Position numbers and translations under genes: made by a program. From the NCBI GenBank assembly GCA_947369305.1, contig CANBLA010000010.1, forward strand, positions 1 through 17,361: 17,361 bases of DNA. The letters run 5' to 3'. The DNA is from an uncultured Clostridia bacterium (GTDB lineage: Bacteria > Bacillota_A > Clostridia > TANB77 > CAG-508). The notes below the pieces were generated by a model. That model saw only the letters and a program-made list of their open reading frames with translations. It was not told the origin of the DNA and did not search any database. The stretch's first letter is position 1, and every line of letters begins with the position of its first letter. Positions 1 to 6,486 of the stretch are shown piece after piece.

Positions 1-50
1 CAAAAACAAAAAAAAAGACACTCTTTCCCTACACGACGCTCTTCCGATCT
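1..50. other. Illumina adapter and junk at contig end
   Basis: Bases 18-50 match the 33-base Illumina TruSeq read-1 adapter (begins ACACTCTTTCCC, ends CTCTTCCGATCT). The A-rich bases 1-17 before it are probably also library junk. Genuine genomic sequence therefore starts at 51. The minus-strand recombinase reading frame runs into the adapter, which supplies its last residues (DRKSVV) and its stop codon. Confidence 0.97.
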
Positions 51-967
51 CGTTTTTGTAAAATTTCTTGTGCTTGCTTAAACATTCTTTCAGAAATAAT
101 AGGCTCATGATGTTCTTGTATGTAATATTGATTTTCTTCTCCCATATTTACTACTCTTCTATGTGAGATTGGATCTGTTGTATAGGTTTTTCCTTGTAAG
201 ACATCTCCTTTGTATTTTTCGTTTTTAAGTATTCCTCTTATTGTTGATTCGTGCCATTTTTTCTTGCCTGTTGGAGTTTTGTATTTCATATTTGTTAGTT
301 CTTTGGCAATCGTTGTGCAACCTACTCCTTGACAATATCTTTCAAATATATATCTTACTATTTCTGCTTCTTCATAATTTATTGATATTTCCTTTGTGTC
401 CTTATCATATACATATCCTAAACAACCGTTATATCCAATTAATTCTCCTCTTTTTTGTTTCATTTGTAATCCCAATTTTACATGAGAAGATATATTTTCG
501 CTTTCTTGCTGTGCCATTGCACTTAATACTGTTAGCATGATTTCTCCTGATATTTCTAAAGTATTTATTCTTTCTTCTTCAAAGTAAATAGCAATTCCTT
601 TTTCTTTTAACCCTCTTACATATTTTAAGGTATCAACTGTGTTTCTTCCAAACCTTGATATTGATTTTGTGATTATCATATCAAATTTGTTATTTGTAGC
701 ATCTTGCATCATTTTCATAAAGCCATCTCTTTTATAGTCTAGTGTTCCTGTTATTCCTTCATCTGCATAAATGCCAACATATTTCCAATCGCTATTGCTT
801 TTTATTTTTTCTTCATAATACTTTAGTTGAGAATTGTAACTGTTTATTTGTTCCTCTTTTTCTGTACTTACTCTTGCATAAGCACATACTCTTAAGTTTC
901 CTTTTATTTCTTCTCCTGTTGTTCTATTAATTCGACCTTTTTTCTTCTCTATAACTTGTACTTTCAA
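51..967 (-). CDS. Large serine recombinase, C-terminus cut off
   Basis: Site-specific DNA recombinase of the large serine family, which integrates and excises mobile elements through a covalent phosphoserine link. The catalytic resolvase domain covers residues about 25-165: the ARVST motif carries the nucleophile Ser34, and ITKSISRFGRN is the conserved active-site arginine region. A Recombinase domain follows (about 185-290, with the TPTGKKKWHESTIRGIL stretch). Full-length relatives have about 500-560 residues, so roughly the last 200, including most of the zinc-ribbon/coiled-coil part, lie beyond the contig end. The stop at 29-31 is adapter-derived. The start is TTG at 965-967, with a good Shine-Dalgarno (AGAGAGG, 974-980) about six bases upstream; no ATG fits better. 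It lies 67 bases downstream of a SHOCT-like ORF and is probably cotranscribed with it. Its position suggests one end of the element lies shortly beyond the window. Confidence 0.93.
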
Positions 968-1034
968 AATTAACCTCTCTTTCTCAAGTTTAGAGAATCT
1001 TTATGTGCTTATTATACATCAAAAGTTAAATTTT

Positions 1035-1220
1035 TCAAATACCTATATGAGTTAAATTATATTCTTGTAAAATATTTTGCTTTAATTCTAAATATCTGTT
1101 TTCTTTAATTAGTCCTGCATTAAATGTTTTGTTTAGTATTGCTATTTTTATACTGCAATTAAAGATATTTTCATTTAGTTTGATGTTTTTCGTATTATCA
1201 AATTTGATTTCATATAACAT
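1035..1220 (-). CDS. SHOCT-like small protein
   Basis: A 61-residue protein of unknown molecular role. The C-terminal half (about residues 34-57, FNAGLIKENRYLELKQNIL) resembles a SHOCT domain, a short helical module often fused to or encoded beside other proteins and thought to aid oligomerisation or DNA/protein contacts. Translation starts at ATG 1218-1220 behind a strong Shine-Dalgarno AAGGAGG (1230-1236), so the small ORF is likely real. It precedes the recombinase in the same orientation and probably shares its mRNA. Small SHOCT ORFs next to large serine recombinases recur in Firmicutes elements (from memory), so a helper or directionality role is possible but unproven. Confidence 0.65.
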   Translation of the reverse strand: MLYEIKFDNTKNIKLNENIFNCSIKIAILNKTFNAGLIKENRYLELKQNILQEYNLTHIGI

Positions 1221-1265
1221 AAAAATTCTCCTCCTTGAATGATTTAAATTTCAAAAAAGGCAACA

Positions 1266-1297
1266 GAAAAAGCCAGCCGTACTAGCTTCGACTGACT
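1266..1297 (-). terminator. Intrinsic terminator before the SHOCT-recombinase operon
   Basis: On the minus strand a 9-bp stem (AGTCAGTCG with CGGCTGGCT, two G-U pairs; arms 1289-1297 and 1271-1279) with a 9-base loop is followed directly by five T residues. It lies between the promoter at 1326-1354 and the SHOCT ORF, so it may act as a leader attenuator or end a short RNA. Confidence 0.75.
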
Positions 1298-1325
1298 TGA
1301 TTGTTTTACATTTTTTGATAATACG

Positions 1326-1354
1326 ATTATATTATGGTGTTCTATAAAGTTCAA
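1326..1354 (-). promoter_or_regulatory. Sigma-A-type promoter upstream of the recombinase operon
   Basis: Minus-strand TTGAAC (1349-1354) and TATAAT (1326-1331) are separated by exactly 17 bases. The predicted transcript would start near 1319 and meet the terminator at 1297-1266 after about 25-50 nt. The array of palindromic 17-mers begins 57 bases upstream of the -35 box, close enough for operator sites. Confidence 0.65.
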
Positions 1355-1410
1355 TTCCCGTTTTTTTCCCTTTTTTCTATTTTAGCTATTAAAGTGTTGA
1401 TTTTTAAATA

Positions 1411-1820
1411 AGTACACTAAGTGAACTTGTATAAAAAATTTTGAAAATTTATTTTTTACTTTTATATTTTTTAGTTCACTTGGTGTACTTGTTACTTATT
1501 CTTATCTAAAGTCTAGTTCACTTGGTGTACTTGCTTTTTATGTTTGTAATTTTCAGTTCACTGAGTCTACTAATCATTAATATTTTAGCAAAATTCAAGT
1601 ACACTCGGTGAACTTTTTTAAGTTTTTAGTTCACCATTTTCAATTTTAACGAAGAATAGCGGGTTTGAGCCAGTTCACTCGGTGAATTTTTACATCATAT
1701 TTGCTTAAAATTTTTGTTCTTTTATTAACTCTTGAAGGCTTGTTCTTCAATGTGTACAAGCGATATGTTAATACCGCTTTCCTGCCTTCAGTTCCTATTT
1801 TAGTTCACCCAAGTTCACTT
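1411..1820. repeat. Array of palindromic 17-mers (iteron- or operator-like)
   Basis: Copies of a 17-mer with consensus AGTNCACTNNGTGNACT occur at 1411-1427, 1473-1489, 1515-1531, 1555-1571 (diverged), 1598-1614 and 1672-1688. Half-sites (AGTTCAC) lie at 1628-1635, 1802-1810 and 1812-1820. Copies occur in both orientations, and the sequence is itself a near-palindrome, as expected for binding of a dimeric protein. Spacing is irregular (25-60 bases). The array fills part of a gene-free stretch between the Fic gene and the SHOCT-recombinase operon. It is not CRISPR, because units are short, palindromic and unevenly spaced. The binding protein is not identifiable here. Confidence 0.85.
1731..1791. 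other. Branched inverted-repeat structure inside the 17-mer array
   Basis: An outer 7-bp stem (TGAAGGC 1733-1739 with GCCTTCA 1784-1790) encloses a 9-position hairpin, AAGCGATAT (1758-1766) with ATACCGCTT (1771-1779), one mismatch, loop GTTA. It is more GC-rich than its surroundings and lies between full and half copies of the array. Such foldable DNA next to repeats resembles transfer or replication origins, but no relaxase or Rep gene is visible. Confidence 0.5.
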
Positions 1821-1877
1821 TTTAAAAATTCATTTACTGTAGAAATTTTTTCGTTTTTTTATTTTCGTTAAAATGTC

Positions 1878-1925
1878 AAAAATCCATAGGACGAATTTTT
1901 TAATTTTTTCGTCTTATGGATTTTT
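1878..1925. terminator. Hairpin terminator 1 downstream of the Fic gene
   Basis: An 18-bp stem (arms 1878-1895 and 1908-1925, one G-T pair) with a 12-base loop and A/T runs on both flanks, so it could work in either direction. Bases 1886-1925 form unit 1 of a 40-nt tandem repeat. Confidence 0.75.
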
Positions 1926-2005
1926 ATAGGACGAATTTTTTTAATTTTTCGTCCTATAGATTTTTATAAGCCAATTTTTTCATCTTTTTCGTCTTGTAAA
2001 TTTTA
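1886..2005. repeat. Three tandem 40-nt hairpin repeats
   Basis: Units 1886-1925, 1926-1965 and 1966-2005 are each exactly 40 bases and follow ATAGGACGAA...TTCGTC(C/T)TAT. Units 1 and 2 are close copies with good stems; unit 3 is diverged (ATAAGCCAA...TTCGTCTTGT) with an imperfect stem, and it overlaps the Fic stop codon at 2003-2005. Likely a duplicated intrinsic terminator. Confidence 0.85.
1923..1960. terminator. Hairpin terminator 2 downstream of the Fic gene
   Basis: A 13-bp stem (arms 1923-1935 and 1948-1960, one G-T pair) with a 12-base A/T loop and flanking T and A runs. It is the second unit of the tandem repeat and shares its first bases with the end of hairpin 1, so the two cannot fold fully together. 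Confidence 0.65.
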
Positions 2006-3142
2006 TTTTAAAAATAAATCTATATAATTTTGAAAAGCAAATACTTGATTTCTACTATATCCAGTTGTTTCTACTATTATATTATTTTCTAATAAAACAT
2101 TTACTATATCTTTTAATGTTGATGCTTTTATGTCAGTTATTTCCATTAGTTTTTTTCTATTAATTATTGGTTCATTATACAAGGCATCAATTACTTTCTT
2201 TGCATTTTCTGCTTTAATCGGCAAATCAATTAAAAGTTTATCCATTTTCATTGTTAATTCAACTACTTTTCTAAATTTTTCCTTTGCTGTTTTTGATGTT
2301 TCAATAACTGCTTCTAAAAAGAATTTAATCCAGCTAATCATATCATTATGAGTTCTTACTCTTGTTAGCATATCATAATATGTATCTTTATTTCTTTCAA
2401 TATAGTCTGAAATGTATAGACATGACTTATCAAGCATTCCTTTACTTTGAATGTATAATGGAATGAGTAATCTTCCAATTCTTCCATTTCCATCTAAAAA
2501 TGGATGTATTGATTCAAATTGATAATGTAAAATTGCAATTTTTATTAAGTCTGGTGTATCTATTTCTTCATTGTTTATAAATTTCTCAAAATCTGTTAAA
2601 CATTCTGCAACTTCTGTATGTGGTGGTGGGACATATACTGCTGTACTTGGCATACTTCCTCCAATCCAGTTCTGTGATGTTCTAAATTCTCCTGGCGTTT
2701 TGTGTTCCCCACGAACTCCTTGCATTAGTATTTTATGGATTTCTCTTATTAATCTAGCACATACTGGGAATCCTTCTTTTATTCTCTCTACTCCATAGTT
2801 TATGGCTTTCACATAATTTTGTACTTCTTCCCAGTCATCTCTTTTTTCTGGATTAACATCAGTTACATCTAGTAAATCTTCTTCTACAGTTGTTCTTGTT
2901 CCTTCAATTCTACTTGATTTATTAGCTTCAATCTTCACATGCATTTTAATGTATAAATCTACATTTGGTATTAATAATGAATAAGCATTTAGTTCTCCAA
3001 TTTGCCTATTTGCTTCTGCTAATAGCTTGTCCAATTTTGTGTCATCCCATCCCCAGTTATAGTTTATTTTGCTTGGAATAAATGCTTTGTAATCATTCAT
3101 TTTTATGTATTCACCTGATTTATATTCTTCAAGTTTCATCAT
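2003..3142 (-). CDS. Fic-domain AMPylase-type protein, class II
   Basis: Fic enzymes usually transfer AMP from ATP to a hydroxyl side chain of a target protein. The canonical motif HPFLDGNGRIGR is complete at residues 213-224 (catalytic His213, metal-binding Asp217, phosphate-binding Gly/Asn and arginines). A Fic_N-type region precedes it, with the inhibitory-helix motif SSRIEG at 76-81 ([S/T]xxxE[G/N], Glu80); its position N-terminal to the Fic core makes this class II, normally self-inhibited. Residues about 300-379 look like a winged-helix domain. The length of 379 is normal. ATG at 3140-3142 (or the adjacent one at 3137-3139) follows an AGAGGAAG Shine-Dalgarno. It is 72 bases downstream of the unknown two-gene module and ends at a stack of hairpin terminators. 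There is no separate antitoxin gene, in line with the built-in inhibitory helix. The target is unknown. Confidence 0.95.
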   Translation of the reverse strand: MMKLEEYKSGEYIKMNDYKAFIPSKINYNWGWDDTKLDKLLAEANRQIGELNAYSLLIPNVDLYIKMHVKIEANKSSRIEGTRTTVEEDLLDVTDVNPEKRDDWEEVQNYVKAINYGVERIKEGFPVCARLIREIHKILMQGVRGEHKTPGEFRTSQNWIGGSMPSTAVYVPPPHTEVAECLTDFEKFINNEEIDTPDLIKIAILHYQFESIHPFLDGNGRIGRLLIPLYIQSKGMLDKSCLYISDYIERNKDTYYDMLTRVRTHNDMISWIKFFLEAVIETSKTAKEKFRKVVELTMKMDKLLIDLPIKAENAKKVIDALYNEPIINRKKLMEITDIKASTLKDIVNVLLENNIIVETTGYSRNQVFAFQNYIDLFLK

Positions 3143-3214
3143 ATCACTTCCTCTAATATAATTTTTCTCTACTTTATTTTTTAATTTTTATGAGTATAAC
3201 ATATCCCATTCACA

Positions 3215-4219
3215 TTATGTACCTAAAAATTTCACTACTCTATTCTCAATAAATTTTTTAATTGATTGCATATCAGTAGAACTTTTAGAACATCTATTAT
3301 TAATAAAATCTTTAAATACTAATTCAATTAGATTGTTAGATTTATATTTATAGCAAAATTGCTCTAATGTTAAATCACCATAATTATTATACTTTAAATA
3401 TTTTTCTAAATAATATCCTATTAAAGTCTTTATATATTTATCATACATCTCACTATCACTTATAAATATATTTTCTAACAATATATTAAAATAAAATATT
3501 GGAATTTCTATGAATAAATATAAATCGCTATTTGTATTTTCACAAATATTTATTATATCAATTATTTGAGCTGAATAGCCATATATTGATGTTATAATTA
3601 AATATATTGGCGATTGTATATTAACAATTTTATTAAAATCTAATCCAGAGTTTTTATAATATTGTTCTATTCTTTTGCTAACTGGTAGTTCTACTAAATC
3701 TGTCCCTAAAAATAAGACATCCCTTTTATTTTGTTCAATAAAATCATCAATTTTTTCAAAACTATTGTATTCTATAGATAAACTTTCAATATCGTTTTCA
3801 TTTTCAATTTTTTTACTAAACATATAACTTAACGCTGAGTATACAAGTTTATCTGCTTGTGGTCGTAAAGTATTTGAATCTAACCCATAATATAGTTTTA
3901 ATGGCACTATGACAATATTATTATTTATGATAATGTCTTTATTTTTTATGAATACCTCTACTGTTCTTTTCAAAATTTCTAGCATCTTCTTTGAATTATT
4001 AATACTTGTCACTCTTATTATTTCATCCATCTTTGATATAGGTTCGTCAATTATAAGTAATTCATTATTTGCTAACGGTAAAAAATAGTGCTTTTCGCTA
4101 AAATGAGGATATGTCATGCATCCAATAATCGCACTTTCATATTTTTTATTCGATAATTCATTAATAACAAATAATTTATGTTTATTCCAAAATAGTTTTA
4201 TTTTATCAAATACATTCAA
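3215..4219 (-). CDS. Unknown protein, partner of the DUF5677-like gene; N-terminus disrupted
   Basis: I do not recognise this protein. The visible frame encodes about 334 residues from TTG 4217-4219. It is rich in Ile, Asn and Lys, with alternating hydrophobic strands and helices (for example IYLIITSIYGYSAQIIDI near residue 205-222), no signal peptide and no clear transmembrane segment. The TTG is probably not the ancestral start. An ATG at 4315-4317 overlaps the stop of the upstream gene as ATGA, the usual sign of translational coupling, and opens a 29-residue frame. That frame would run into this one if one copy of an exact 17-bp tandem repeat (4221-4237, 4238-4254) were removed, giving 361 residues. 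The gene as assembled is therefore frameshifted near codon 27. It pairs with the DUF5677-like gene and precedes Fic. Confidence 0.8.
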   Translation of the reverse strand: MNVFDKIKLFWNKHKLFVINELSNKKYESAIIGCMTYPHFSEKHYFLPLANNELLIIDEPISKMDEIIRVTSINNSKKMLEILKRTVEVFIKNKDIIINNNIVIVPLKLYYGLDSNTLRPQADKLVYSALSYMFSKKIENENDIESLSIEYNSFEKIDDFIEQNKRDVLFLGTDLVELPVSKRIEQYYKNSGLDFNKIVNIQSPIYLIITSIYGYSAQIIDIINICENTNSDLYLFIEIPIFYFNILLENIFISDSEMYDKYIKTLIGYYLEKYLKYNNYGDLTLEQFCYKYKSNNLIELVFKDFINNRCSKSSTDMQSIKKFIENRVVKFLGT

Positions 4220-4220
4220 T

Positions 4221-4254
4221 ATTTCTATTATATCATTATTTCTATTATATCATT
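4221..4254. repeat. Exact 17-bp tandem duplication causing a frameshift
   Basis: Bases 4221-4237 and 4238-4254 are the same 17-mer (ATTTCTATTATATCATT). Seventeen is not a multiple of three. Removing one copy joins the 29-codon frame starting at 4317 to the 334-codon frame ending at 3215 (1103 minus 17 = 1086 bases = 362 codons). Confidence 0.95.
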
Positions 4255-4317
4255 TTCCAATACTTTTTGTTTTAGTTCTTCTATTAATATAATATATTCC
4301 TTAGTTATTTCTTTCAT
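4228..4317 (-). pseudogene. N-terminal fragment of the partner gene (29 residues)
   Basis: ATG at 4315-4317 overlaps the TGA of the DUF5677-like gene by four bases (ATGA). The frame reads MKEITKEYIILIEELKQKVL and seven to nine more residues before TAA at 4228-4230, inside the 17-bp duplication. It is helical and Lys/Glu/Ile-rich like the downstream frame. I interpret it as the true 5' end of the neighbouring gene, out of frame because of the duplication. Confidence 0.75.
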
Positions 4318-5768
4318 TGTTTTACCTCATATTTATCAAAAAATTCATTAGATATTCCAACATATTGACTAGATATTACTCTCATCATTCCTGCAAATAT
4401 CATTACATAATCATATTCTGTACTTTTAGATGCTTGTTGTCCATATTCATCACTCACAATATGAAGTTGATGTAAAGTATTATCACATTTTAATAAACTA
4501 CTTTCTCTTACAGCTCCCCAATGAGCATGCGAATATGAAATGTCATAATCATATATTGTATCATAAAGTTCTTTTTCTTCAACATCTTCAAACTTTTTTA
4601 TAATATTTGTTTTATCAAAATATCCTAAATCAATATCCATTGTTTCCTCATCAAAATTATCATTCACAATAGCTTCCAATATCTTTGGTGTCAAATGACT
4701 TTTGTCATTAATTTCATATTTTTCTATAACCTTTTTATAAATTAATTTATATTTGCTCAATCCATATTCTTGAAATTCATACCATACATTGGGTTTATTT
4801 TCTTCAATATATAATAAGTATTTAATGTTTATATATGTATCAATTATAGTTCTTAACAATACTCTAGAAGAAATTGAATTATGAAGATTATTCTTACATA
4901 CATCTCGTAAAATTTTAACAGCATATGTGAATAATCCACTTATAACAATAAATTTATCTTCATTTTTATTTTTAAAATTATTAGCAATTAAATTGTGTAA
5001 CTGCTGTTCAACATCGTTATAAAAATTTTCCATATTTATTTTATCTCCTTCTGGATAATTTAATAAATATAATTCACACTCTGAAAAACTTCCAACCTTT
5101 TCCCAAAAACTAATTGAATATTCTTGGTTTTCTTCAGATATCATAGAAAAAGAAAGTTCCAAGGATCTTATATCACTTCTATATAAATCCATTATTGGTT
5201 CACTATGTTCCAATTTATAATACTCTTGAAAAGTTCCCGTTAATGTTAAGCTATCTTTCATTAATTTCAGTTTTCCAATATATACTTGATGGTATGCATA
5301 AAAAAACCTAATATCGCATCCTAAATGTGAAAATTTCGAATAACATTCTGTAACTAAATCTTCTAATTCTTTAATTCTACTTTCGCTTACTCTATTTATT
5401 TGATAAAATTTTTTTCTAAAAATTTTATCATCAATTACTAAACATAAAGCATCTAGAATTTTATCTTTGCATATATAATTAATATAATCAAAAAGATTAC
5501 TCTTTTGATTATCATTTAAATTTAAAATAGTAGTAATATATAAATCTTTTACTTTTATATCACTTTTTTGCATAAATTCAATTATTCTATAACATTTTTC
5601 TAAACCTTTTATATGTCCATATTGTTTTATAATCAATGCTAGCCATAATAAGTTTGGCAATCTAGATTGCCATTTCTTAAATGTAACATATCTACCAAGA
5701 TATTTATTAAATGGCGTAATTAAAACTTTTTTATTTTGAGTATGTTGCTTTAAAGTACTTTTTCCCAT
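4314..5768 (-). CDS. DUF5677-like protein of unknown function
   Basis: A 484-residue soluble protein. Residues about 290-430 resemble DUF5677: a helical stretch with SSRVLLRTIIDTYINIKYL (about 297-315), then a conserved-looking block with YSHAHWGAVRES. The match is from memory, not a search. The N-terminal 280 residues are unrecognised and begin with a basic segment (KKWQSRLPNLLWLALI). ATG 5766-5768 has an AAGGAAAG Shine-Dalgarno. The gene overlaps the next one by ATGA, so the two products are probably made together and may form a complex. G+C is among the lowest in the window (about 11 of 60 in one sampled line), suggesting horizontal transfer. Its place between a Fic gene and a recombinase-linked cargo region makes a defence role worth considering. 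No nuclease, helicase or TIR motif is visible. Confidence 0.75.
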   Translation of the reverse strand: MGKSTLKQHTQNKKVLITPFNKYLGRYVTFKKWQSRLPNLLWLALIIKQYGHIKGLEKCYRIIEFMQKSDIKVKDLYITTILNLNDNQKSNLFDYINYICKDKILDALCLVIDDKIFRKKFYQINRVSESRIKELEDLVTECYSKFSHLGCDIRFFYAYHQVYIGKLKLMKDSLTLTGTFQEYYKLEHSEPIMDLYRSDIRSLELSFSMISEENQEYSISFWEKVGSFSECELYLLNYPEGDKINMENFYNDVEQQLHNLIANNFKNKNEDKFIVISGLFTYAVKILRDVCKNNLHNSISSRVLLRTIIDTYINIKYLLYIEENKPNVWYEFQEYGLSKYKLIYKKVIEKYEINDKSHLTPKILEAIVNDNFDEETMDIDLGYFDKTNIIKKFEDVEEKELYDTIYDYDISYSHAHWGAVRESSLLKCDNTLHQLHIVSDEYGQQASKSTEYDYVMIFAGMMRVISSQYVGISNEFFDKYEVKQ

Positions 5769-5817
5769 ATCAACTTTCCTTCATCATATTTTATATTTGT
5801 ATTTTACCTTAATACCC

Positions 5818-6279
5818 CTAACTTTTAGAAATATTTGCATTCTTTAATACTTCTACAGTCTTATTTCTATGTAATTCTTTAACAATTCCGATTTTTCTAT
5901 TTGTACAAGCTTTTGCTACATCTTCAGCTTTTGCTAATATTTCATTTACACACTCTTTTGAATCATCTAATGTTGCTGCATACACTAATTTTTCTATTCC
6001 AGTATAAAGAATTGCCTCCATACACATTGCACAAGGTTCACAAGAAGAATAGATTATACATCCTTTACCTTCCTCAGCACATAAATGTCCTCCTAAATGT
6101 TCCATAGCATTTTCTATTGCTCTTAATTCTGCATGAGAAAATCCACTTTTTGATACTGGAACATCTATATCACTTCTACCAATAATTTCTCCATTCTTTA
6201 CAATTATTGCACCATAAGGATAAAATGCTTTTTTACTTAATTCTATTGCCATATCAATAAATTTCTCATCTTCATTCAT
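5818..6279 (-). CDS. Nucleoside deaminase (cytidine/guanine deaminase fold)
   Basis: A zinc-dependent deaminase that hydrolyses an amino group from a nucleobase or nucleoside. The motifs are complete: HAE at 49-51 (zinc ligand His49, proton-shuttling Glu51) and SSCEPCAMC at 78-86 (zinc ligands Cys80 and Cys83). The 153-residue length and the PYGAIIVKNGEIIG opening fit the guanine deaminase/TadA-like branch; I favour a nucleoside or guanine deaminase over tRNA adenosine deaminase because the flanking sequence is unlike typical TadA. ATG 6277-6279 has an AAGGAGA Shine-Dalgarno about eight bases upstream. It is the last enzyme of the packed operon, 49 bases before the DUF5677-like gene. Substrate unknown. 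Confidence 0.92.
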   Translation of the reverse strand: MNEDEKFIDMAIELSKKAFYPYGAIIVKNGEIIGRSDIDVPVSKSGFSHAELRAIENAMEHLGGHLCAEEGKGCIIYSSCEPCAMCMEAILYTGIEKLVYAATLDDSKECVNEILAKAEDVAKACTNRKIGIVKELHRNKTVEVLKNANISKS

Positions 6280-6300
6280 TTTAATTTCTCCTTTATAAAT

Positions 6301-6453
6301 TTATTCTATAGAAAAATCTAATTGTTCTTTTGGTATTCCTATACTAATTCCATAATCTATTGCATTTTTCCAAGTACCTTTGTCATCATAGTCTATCTCA
6401 AATATTTTGTCTTTAAATGCTACTATAATATTTCTATTATCCCAAAAGTGCAT
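6301..6453 (-). CDS. 50-residue orphan protein or gene remnant
   Basis: A reading frame missed by usual length cut-offs: MHFWDNRNIIVAFKDKIFE, then a Tyr/Asp-rich middle and an end reading GIPKEQLDFSIE. Composition and codon pattern look coding. It is in the same frame as the peptidase gene just upstream and separated from its stop by only eleven codons, all open, so readthrough would append it. There is no clear Shine-Dalgarno before ATG 6451-6453, which favours a remnant of a longer gene. It sits 33 bases after the peptidase stop and 21 bases before the deaminase start. Function unknown. Confidence 0.5.
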   Translation of the reverse strand: MHFWDNRNIIVAFKDKIFEIDYDDKGTWKNAIDYGISIGIPKEQLDFSIE

Positions 6454-6486
6454 ATAATAAGAATTAGATTTAATCTTACTTGTTTT

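Noticed and set aside
241..930. Plus-strand Leu/Phe-rich frames opposite the recombinase and other genes, some membrane-like
   Set aside because: They are antisense shadows of A/T-rich coding sequence, with no ribosome-binding sites and no family resemblance.
1411..1820. Possible CRISPR array
   Set aside because: Units are 17-bp palindromes in both orientations with irregular 25-60-base spacing, and there are no cas genes.
5818..6279. Calling the deaminase tadA
   Set aside because: The zinc motifs are shared by several deaminases; the rest of the sequence is closer to guanine/nucleoside deaminases, and TadA is usually in a core-gene context.
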